DNA of 64,000 nucleotides, from contig NXFV01000753.1 of assembly GCA_002803225.1 (NCBI GenBank), positions 40,911-104,910 of the forward strand, read 5' to 3'. Below, piece after piece: positions 56,030 to 64,000 of the stretch (position 1 is its first letter; every line of letters starts with the position of its first letter). Position numbers and translations under genes: made by a program. The notes below the pieces were generated by a model. The model saw only the letters and a list, made by a program, of their open reading frames with translations, did no database searches and had not been told where the DNA came from. This stretch comes from Gamarada debralockiae. Its lineage: Eukaryota; Ascomycota; Leotiomycetes; Helotiales; Hyphodiscaceae.

Positions 56030-57862
56030 TCATCCACCACCCGCATCTTCCCACACACCCCTCAGATTTGTCTTCTGCCCACTGCCCCTTGCAAATCCCT
56101 CTCCAATATTACGGATCCACAAGCCTCCACCCTGCCTCCAAAATAACCTTACAGTGCCGTTTGCAGTCGCGCCTATTGAAGCGGCTTCATCACGCACCGA
56201 GAGCGCACCTCTTTCCATATTCAAGTCTGCAATTTGAAGCACGCTTCGCGCGCGCATGTCGACCTTGAATACTTTGTTCTTGGCGTCCATCATGTACGCG
56301 ATGTGCGTGTTGGGTGGGGGCGAAAGACATGCGCAGCGAATGCGGAACTCCGTCATCGTAGGTGGGATTGGCAGCGGCGGTGAACTTTCTGGCGCGAGAA
56401 AGAGTGGGTAGGGTGTTGGAGACCCGCCGAGAACGAGGGATGTTGAGAGCGCTGGAGAGTGTTGGATTGAGGTTAGACCTCTGCTGTCCTAAGAAAGATA
56501 TTAGAACTAGTAAGTGAGACATAGGGGTTTTGTTGAAAATGGGAGAGTCGATGAATGAATTACGAACAGTAGGCATTTTGCAGGGGCCCATTCTTTGTGG
56601 CGATTGGGGCTGCCTTGAACATTCCCAGATATAGGTAGAGATCGTGTCATCGTCTGCAGACCGGAAAATATCGTATCGCTGTGTTGCAACGGCAAGGGTG
56701 GTGTTATCTGGTGAGAAGTTGAGAACTTGGAATTTGACTTCTGAAGGGGCTCCGAAGCCTGGGACGGTGAATACAGCGCGCCATTTTTGCTGGCATCCTT
56801 CGTAGTTGAAGAGATAAATTCTCGTTCCGAAGCCAATAGCGATAAAGCTATTATCTGGTGATATGGCGAGTGCTCTAGGATCAAGTGCTTCGTCGATAAA
56901 ATGCAGGTTGGATTCTTCTCGAAGTCCGCTGGAATGCAGGACTAGGAGTACTAGGCGCTGTCATCGGGAGTCAGCTCAATATTTTACAATTTTTCCAAGC
57001 AAGTAGGTTAGGCACCATACTCGGTTTTGGGACAGGAGAACACATATCCAGTCATTTCCTTCTGCGACGTAGCGGATTGTTATTGCTGTAACTTCATCAG
57101 TAGCAAGGAGCATATCCGTCAAGTCCAGCAAGCGACTCCCGCGCGATTCGACTTCGATGCGGACTAATGATTGGCCGTCCTTTTTCCATATAAGAAGATT
57201 CTCTCCTGAAAGTGAGAAGCAGAATGAGAGGTATTTCGGCAACGTGGAGCCTCCCTGGCTGTCTCCTGACACCACTGACTTGGTTGGTCGAGGTGACTTC
57301 GGTGGTTGCGGCGAACTGATGAGTCTTGAAAATACCCCCATACGCTTTGGTTTGTGCCAGGTACCGGTACCTGAAGATAGGTTTCCTCCAAGTGGGAGAT
57401 TCCTCTGGCCTGGTACCGCTTCCGGAAGTGGGGTACTGTATGGTCGAGGCGGCCATGTCACTTCCGCATAACCGTGCTTGTTTACCGGCGAGTCGAGACC
57501 TGGTGATGGAACACTGGACGCGAATGTAATCTGTCTGGCTTTGGTGATGACCTGTTGACAGCGAGGACAAAACGCATGATCGAACGTCGATAAACCCGTC
57601 TAGACCACTTAGCCCACTCATCCGGTGCTGTGAGAGAAACAAATAATATGTTTGGACTTACATCGACATCATTCTGTCGTCGCGAGCCGATATTATCACC
57701 ACTGACTATATGCAGACTTGGGCAATTAACAACAAAGTAGAATTCTGGCTGTGCGGGGATAAGTCCCTCATGATCCTTCATCGGCGTTCGAGGGCGGGGG
57801 GTGCTTGGAGCGAGAGTCGTAATAGCATCGTGCTTTGGCTCGACCTGTGGTCTTCTAAGCAT
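56030..57862 (-). CDS. Beta-propeller (WD40-like) protein, five exons, 536 aa
   Basis: Five exons on the minus strand: 57862-57662, 57627-57560, 57513-57021, 56957-56568 and 56488-56030, 1611 nt. Introns are 34, 46, 63 and 79 nt; the first is unusually short. Propeller-like blades are visible: FCFSLSGENLLIWKKDGQSL, LAISPDNSFIAIGFGTRIYL, LNFSPDNTTLAVATQRYDIF and NGTVRLFWRQGG. The pattern is FSPDN...AV, the usual WD40 strand, but GH and WD dipeptides are weak. The N-terminus is Pro/Arg-rich. The second donor (GTCAAC) was picked by frame. No signal peptide or membrane helix. Its partner or pathway cannot be told. It is intact despite lying next to repeat-rich DNA. Confidence 0.65.
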
Positions 57863-59151
57863 AGTTGCTTTGATAAGTCAAGTCGTTAAAATAAACAATT
57901 AAGGTTATTAGTCGGGATCGGAGGCTGCTGCATCGGATAAAGTGTGCTGAGAAGGGAACGCCTGGTCGAGCCCAGAGGAGAAATGGACGGTCCGGGTAAT
58001 CGAGGCCCCTTGGCATTTGCAGTAGTATTCTACTGAGAAACCGGGCTAAGGACCTGTGATGCTTGGGACGAATCTGGAGACTGGGAGGCTGACTATAGCG
58101 CTGAATATTGCGTGGCCTTCCTAGCATCCGAAAAGTAGTGGCGTCAACCCGACATGCCTTCAGATAGCACTCTCAAATTTAGGAAAATTCAATTGCGCCC
58201 CCTTTAAGGTTAACAGAATTTGAAACCAAGTGACATATCTCCGTTAAAGATAGTTTTCCTCGCAATGAATGAATGAATGAATGAAGAAAGGTTGAATTGC
58301 TATACGCGCCGTGTTCACTTCATCGCAACGGGCTGCATGGGTATGCTTCTTAGCGAAAGGCCGTTGGACGGAATTACGAGACATCGAGTGGTGTGGTAGT
58401 GACACGTCTCTGTGCTGGCGTTGGGCAAAATGGCAGTAGAGGCGCGAAGGCGTTGAGGCAGTGTGTGGGAAACCTTTTGGCTGGGATAAGGCAGCTCTGA
58501 GGCACCTGTGTGGACTACCCCGCAGTGGATTCTCACAATACACAATCATGCTTTCGTTCAACAAGACTCCCTTTATGAGCCCAGTTATCTCCATAATTAA
58601 CTAGAAGGCATGGCACACTACCGGAGAGTTCAGCGGCATCGCTTGGACTGTATCTTCTTGAAGGAGAAATGCCTCATGGCTTCACTATCGCTTCTGTTCT
58701 CCTCTTCCTCTCAACGAGTGCTTCTTTCTAAAATGGATCTGTCTCATTCAGCCTTACAAACGTAGTTTGCATTGATGATTGGCTCAGAAAAGCTGGCAAG
58801 ATAATTATCTGCGGCAAGGCAAGAATGTAACTCGTGAACGGCGAGCTGCTGTGGGCGTAGCTCAGCCGCGGCTGCGCCAGCGGATTAATCCGTTGACTCG
58901 CAGCATATCATGAGTTCTATGAGATTTAACTGGTTATGTGTCTCCTGAAATATGTGAAGGGTTTATTTAGTTCCTTTTAATCGCTCAATCAAATGTCGCT
59001 GTTAGATTTGTGCTCATGCGGGCGAAAGGTGGCTATCTGCTGCGCTCTATCTCTCAAGCGGGCAGAAATCAAAACTTCCAGTTTCACTCAAAAATCTTAT
59101 AGACATTTCGATATTCGAACTTTTACGAAGTCATACTCTATCTTTGTCGCG
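57863..59151. other. Intergenic
   Basis: A 90-codon minus frame at 57855-58127 could be an upstream leader of the propeller gene but has no motif. A short (AATG)n run lies at about 58264-58281. No gene supported before the permease. Confidence 0.45.
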
Positions 59152-61303
59152 ATGGTTGAAAGAAAACCTGTAGCAGTCCCAAATACCGCCATGGGTTCTT
59201 CAACTCAGCTTCGGTGACCAGTCCAGTTGGCAGACACGATGGACCAAGAGCTAACAATTCCCTAGGCCGACACTCAGCGAGCGACATGTGAATATGATGG
59301 CATTTAGTCAATGCATCGGCATCGGCCTCTTTCTACAATCTGGTCGAGTCATATATCTTGCAGGTCCTGGTCTCGGAACGATTGCATACTTCTTGACGGG
59401 GACAGTGATGTGGTCAAGCGCTGCGTGTTTGGGGGAAATGGCGGCTTTATTCCCCGTTAAAGGACCGATTTTTGAGTTTCCCAGGAGATTTCTTGACGAG
59501 TCGCTGGGTTATGCGGCTGGTTGGATGACTTGGTATGCAGATATTTTACCCCATATGAGCTACGGATTCTGACGTCCCCAAGGTTTTCCTGGATCGTATT
59601 GATCGCTGCCGAATTGGTTGCAATAACTCATATATTCCAGTTTAGATATCAGTCTCTTGACGGCGTTGACCTACTTGCGGAAGCCGGCTATCCTGACTCG
59701 ACTCTTGAATTTGCCCCAGATATTTCACCATCCGTCCTTGTCTTCTGTTTCCTCATCGTCCTATTCCTGTTGAACATGCTTCCCGTCCGGCAATTTGGTC
59801 AAATGGAATACATATTTGGGCTCATCAAGATGCTATTCATCATTTTGATGATCATTCTCAATGTCTATCTTCAAATACGACAGCCCGTTCAACATGGCCC
59901 GTTCTGGACATATAATGAACCCTACTCTTTCGCCTCGCAAAATCTCACTCTGCCAAACGGGCACGTTGTAACAGGTGGCGCCGGACATCTAGGCGGAATG
60001 ATCGAAGCAATGACTACCTGTCTATTTGGCATGATTGGATTCGAAACAGTTGCCATCACAGCCGCGGAGAATAAGGACCTCCGAACCGAAGAAACGATGA
60101 AGATCGCCACTCGAAAAATCGTTCTACGAATTGTTACGCTCTACACACTGGCCACATTCACTGTTGGGCTCAATGTTCCCTATACGTATCCGCTCATCAG
60201 AGATAATGCTGTGATATCATTTGGCTATGGCGAGAACTCGGCTTTTCTGATCGCTACGGTATTGAATCGAATGCGCCATTGGCCCTATTTTATTAACGAC
60301 TTCATTATTTTTTCTGCGACAACGGCTGGAGCAAACGGTATTTATAATGCATCACGAACGTTGCATGCGTTGGCAAGCGTTCCGGATGCTTGGCCAGACT
60401 GGAGACCGATTCAGGCTTTGAGGCGAAGGCTGGAGAGGACGAGCTATGGTGTGCCTCATGGGTCTGTGATCATAAGCTGGATGTTTGGCCTTCTCGGATT
60501 TCTCGCTAATAACTCAAACTCTCAAGTGGTAATGTCAATTTTCCTCAGCTCCTAGCAATTACCCGACTTACAATTGGCCAGATTCTTGGCCGGATGGTCC
60601 GCTGCGTTGTAATTTCAATGTTGATTGTATACGCCATTATTGCGGCATCTTTCCTCTCCTTCTATTCATGGTGAGTCTCTAACTGCCCCTAATTTTATTA
60701 CAATTCTCTTCAAAGTCGCTAATTACTCGGCATTAGTGTGAATAACGCCGCTAAAGGCGACGACGAAAATATAGACAACAAAGACGACCCGGATGTTCGA
60801 CAGCTCTATAACCGCGACCACTACCAATACCCCTACAAATCTCACGGCCAATACCTCCGCGCGTGCTACGCACTGATGGGCTGCTCGCTATTCATCATCT
60901 TTAATGGCTGGAGGACGTTCGTTTCACCGATGAACGTAGCGGATTTTCTAGCCTGTTACATTGCTGTGCGCCTAGCCCTCCTTTGTTCCCTTTTCCACTC
61001 ATTCCCATCCCCTCCCGTTTAATCCCCCCACGATATCACATTAATTTAGAAGAGAATGATTGCTGATATTTACTCCAGATATTACTTTTCATCGTAATCT
61101 ACATCCTCTACCAGATTAAATTCGGGGGTTGGAACCCTCTGAAATGGCAGCGGAGGGCGTCAAAAGAATTGCAGGTTCCGAGACCACAGGCTGCGACTTC
61201 GGTTCCGAGACGGGGGCATCTGGGGTTTGAGACCACAGATACATTGTTTACCGTAGGGAATTTAAGGCAGTTTGGGAGATGGTTGTGGATTTGGTTGAAA
61301 TAA
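59152..61303 (+). CDS. Amino-acid permease (AAT/GABA-permease-like), 605 aa
   Basis: Six exons: 59152-59213, 59266-59532, 59583-60528, 60582-60670, 60737-60965 and 61079-61303, 1818 nt. Introns are 50-113 nt, all GT-AG. The N-terminal exon joins to SERHVNMMAFSQCIGIGLFL, the TM1 substrate-binding region of APC amino-acid permeases (GIGLFLQSG). GEMAALFPVKG sits in TM3, FSWIVLIAAELVAITHIFQF in TM4 to TM5, and GFETVAITAAENKDLR in the TM6-7 region with the EN motif. About twelve helices are present. The N-terminal tail is short (about 30 residues) and the C-terminal tail is basic. It should carry amino acids with protons across the plasma membrane; the specific substrate is not predictable. An in-frame frame continues upstream of the ATG without homology. 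Confidence 0.87.
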
Positions 61304-61957
61304 GGAGGAAGGAGGAGGTGTTGTGATACAGCTGAGAGGAGGAGGTGGTGGGAGTAAGGCCCTGGGGAAGGAAGGGAACGGGGTTGTGGATTTATTTTAA
61401 ATGCTAAGTAAGTGTTTAAGACACAGTGTCTATTCTTGTGGAGAGGGAGTTAGGGGGATTTAATACGTTGAGGAGCCCAGGACTAGATAAATCTAAAGCC
61501 ACATGCTGTGTCGCCCATTGTCCGAAACTCCCCGCCAAACAATTACACGCCCTCGAGCTCCCTGGGCCCAGCCCTTGAGAGAGAGACATGCAGCGGGCAT
61601 CGATCTGCTGCTTATCAAATATCTCTGCCTTCTCTTTGTGCTCCCGGAAGTTTTGTGGACTTCTCTAGCTTCCTTCAAGTTTTCGTATGTTCCTTCCGCA
61701 TGCATCTCCCATGAGATATCGCCATATCTCTTCGTCTGTCCTTTCACCTGTAGCCACCAGCAAGGGCCATGTACAAAAAAGGGGCTTTCGATTATCAATT
61801 TTTAGCGCGCCTCCAGAAACTTGCATGAGCGTTTCAATTTGGTCTGCATGCTTCTCTTTCTGCTCCTCTGTTGTCTCGTAGTGATGTGATTAGATGAGTG
61901 AAAATTTTGAGCTGTGTACTAGAAGAAAAGATCGTCTTCTCGTGCGCACCCGGGTTA
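61304..61957. other. Intergenic
   Basis: 3' flank of the permease gene, then spacer up to the MITE-like element. Short frames at 61493-61881 have no motif. Confidence 0.5.
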
Positions 61958-62717
61958 GAGCTCCGATCGAATCCGATTGAATCAAATTGGCTACGATTCG
62001 TGACCGTACAAATCGAATAGTATAGTCTAGAATTCGATTCGTACACGAATTATACTAAATTCGTAAGAATTCAATTCGAACTGTAGACCGTAACCTAGCC
62101 AGATAAGGCACGCTAAGCAAGACAGCCTTTGGAATGAGTAATCAGTGACTCTGGGCACAGTTACTCTAGTCTAGGCACTATGAGACATGTGACACATCAC
62201 ATAACTCAGAGATCACCTTGATCAGTGTGACGTGTTCTATAAGTAATAGGGAGATTTCCTGTCTATAAGTACAGACTGCTGAACTAGGTTTGTTCGTTAG
62301 TATCTCCAGTATCTTTACAGCCTTAATAATCCATCCACGTTCTCCTTACTTCTTGTCTGTCACATAACCATATTGCAAGGACAGCCGAAAGGTTTTCCGA
62401 CTTTAAATCCAAAAGAACCAAAGCCGAAAAAGTCGACTAGGCCTTGATAGCTTACTTAGTCCTCTGATCAACTCATTTGCCTCCTATTATAAGGTCCTAG
62501 ACCCTGATCCACGGTAGGAGATTAAGAAAGGCTCAAAGAAAGACTCGAAAAGTACCGAGGTTATCTATAAGGTATCACGTTCTCGCGAATTTACAAGTTC
62601 CCTTTCAAATCTGATTCGATTCGTAACGAATTTAGGAATCTGAAAAGGCGATTCGATCGGATTCAATTCGTATACGATTCGAATAGTTCGAAAAATTCGT
62701 GATTCGAATCGGAGCCC
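61958..62717. mobile_element. MITE-like non-autonomous DNA element with TA duplication
   Basis: The left end reads GAGCTCCGATCGAATCC. The right end, reversed, reads GGGCTCCGATTCGAATC. Both are flanked by TA (61956-61957 and 62718-62719). The roughly 130-nt terminal regions on each side are full of ATTCGAAT/GATTCG words and are imperfect inverted repeats of each other. The inside (about 62090-62560) has no transposase frame. A TA target duplication points to the Tc1/mariner group as the source of the transposase, by inference. Size is 760 bp. Confidence 0.6.
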
Positions 62718-64000
62718 TACAACCCTCTGACCCCTCCCTCCCTCATGATTTGGCATTGTAACTTTCGCCTTCGCGGTGATGGTCTTAACCTTTCTTCGCA
62801 ACGGTGCATTTCTCGAGGCGCGAGATGAGACCGGTTTTTAACGATGTGATTAGTGGAAGCCTGCTCTTGAGATCTCTAATAAAAGAGAGCGGTATAAGTC
62901 TGTACTTCTAAGAAATATTTAAAAGAGGTAGGACGGGAATTATCACGACGCTAGCCAAATCACTAGGGAAGCGAGCTCAATTCTCTAGCTAACTAGTCGA
63001 GATAACGAGAATACTACCTCTAAATAGGCCCAAACTATAGTCACGCAGCTCCTACCTACGCCCTATTTCCCAGAGAAGCCCGCCGGCTCACTGCTGACAC
63101 GTAATATTTTAGAGCGCAGTTAGGCAGAAGCCAGTTACGTTGTTATGTGGCAGTTTCTCTACTAGATAAAGCGTAAAGGCTAATAGTTTACTTGAGCAAA
63201 TCTTAGAATACTATAAACTCTAAGGAGCTTGGCCGTGAGATTTATAATAGAATGACGACGAGCTGTGAAGGGGGTAAGTTGCTGCTTAGCTCGTATCTCG
63301 GCTAATACGAGGTAGGTAGAAAAGATGGTCCGTGTTATAGGCATTTAGTAGTATTAAAAGCTATTGTAGTGAATCGAAGTTCCTGGCTTCGCTTTAGCTG
63401 TGACAAGGTCGAGCTAGGGTGAATTGTAGATGGAGAAAAGCAGGAGGGCCGACAGAGCAGGCACATGACAGGACTGAGTGTTGCAAGAGAAGGGGTTAAG
63501 TAGTTGAAAAAGACGGAAGAAGGGAATGAGTAAGAGGTGGGCAGTACTACAGTCCTTATGGTGTGATGGGGCAGGTCCCAGCCTCCGCGGGCCAAGCGAG
63601 AAGTGAAATTGTAAAGGACTTGCGTGGAAGTCATTTCAAGAAGGTGGACGCTGGAAGTGATGGATCTACCGTCTGATCGCGAAGGTCTATTGATCAAGTG
63701 TTGTAATGTGATAATGAATATGAGAGGGAATTCGGATGGAAAATTAGGCAGAGTTGGAAAGTGGGAAAGAAATGTGGAACTTTCTGGTTGGCAACATAAG
63801 ACGGGGGATTATAGCATAACGCATAGGTGTATTGAATAAATCACATCATAGTTCGCTTTATTCCATTCCCCCATAGTTTATCATCGATCATATCCGCCAG
63901 GCCCTTGCATGGCCCTCCGACACCTGATCTACCCTCTCTGTTGTTATGAGAACCCTAATACTGAGGTGCATATAGCGCTAGTCCAAAATAGGCTTCGAAA
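62718..64000. other. AT-rich gene-poor DNA at window end
   Basis: Frames at 63335-63697 (minus) and 63624-63839 (plus) overlap and lack motifs. Nothing else recognised. Confidence 0.45.

Noticed and set aside
58840..58910. tRNA-like GTAGCTCAG word
   Set aside because: Surrounding bases do not form the acceptor, anticodon and T arms in the required positions.
62565..62801. Arg/Ile-rich minus-strand ORF
   Set aside because: Produced by the ATTCGAAT word repeats of the MITE-like element, not by a gene.

Overview
This window is genomic DNA of a filamentous ascomycete (Pezizomycotina). It has intron-rich genes with short introns of about 45-100 nt, GTAAGT/GTATGT donors and CTAAC-type branch sites. 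The core genes are typical fungal ones: INO80, ARB1, a Dcp1-like protein, an OCRL-like 5-phosphatase, a GPR1/FUN34/YaaH transporter, a rhodopsin-like (PTH11-type) membrane protein and a tyrosinase. A Leotiomycete is my best guess from gene style. That is an inference and not a demonstrated placement.

Layout. 0-4.6 kb is a graveyard: an OrsD-like (DUF3505) remnant, an MFS fragment, a medium-chain dehydrogenase remnant fused to that MFS fragment, and a broken tyrosine phosphatase. 5.8-23.9 kb is a healthy block: a candidate 2-oxoglutarate oxygenase with a spliced upstream ORF, a seven-TM receptor, an SDR, the INO80 ATPase, the ABC-F ATPase ARB1 and a small four-TM protein. 24-32 kb is mixed: a P450 pseudogene, an intact four-exon 'modin-like' gene, retroelement relics, and a small secreted-protein gene whose 3' half is split into four successive 3-nt exons. 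33-48 kb is healthy again: OCRL-like phosphatase, Dcp1-like protein, a methyltransferase pseudogene, a rhodopsin-like membrane protein, tyrosinase, a drug-type MFS transporter and an acetate/ammonium transporter-family protein. 48-56 kb is an AT-rich, gene-poor repeat tract. 56-61.3 kb carries a five-exon beta-propeller-like gene and an amino-acid permease. 61.3-64 kb is AT-rich and holds a MITE-like element.

Exon/intron structures were built by hand from splice sites and frame. Every multi-exon model given as a CDS sums to a multiple of three and ends in a stop. There is no obvious operon or biosynthetic cluster. The most unusual locus is the 31.0-31.8 kb secreted-protein gene. Its predicted acidic tail is encoded by a string of phase-0 3-nt microexons (Ser, Ala, Glu, Asp), each bounded by credible splice signals and separated by introns of 64-72 nt, so any combination of inclusion or skipping stays in frame.
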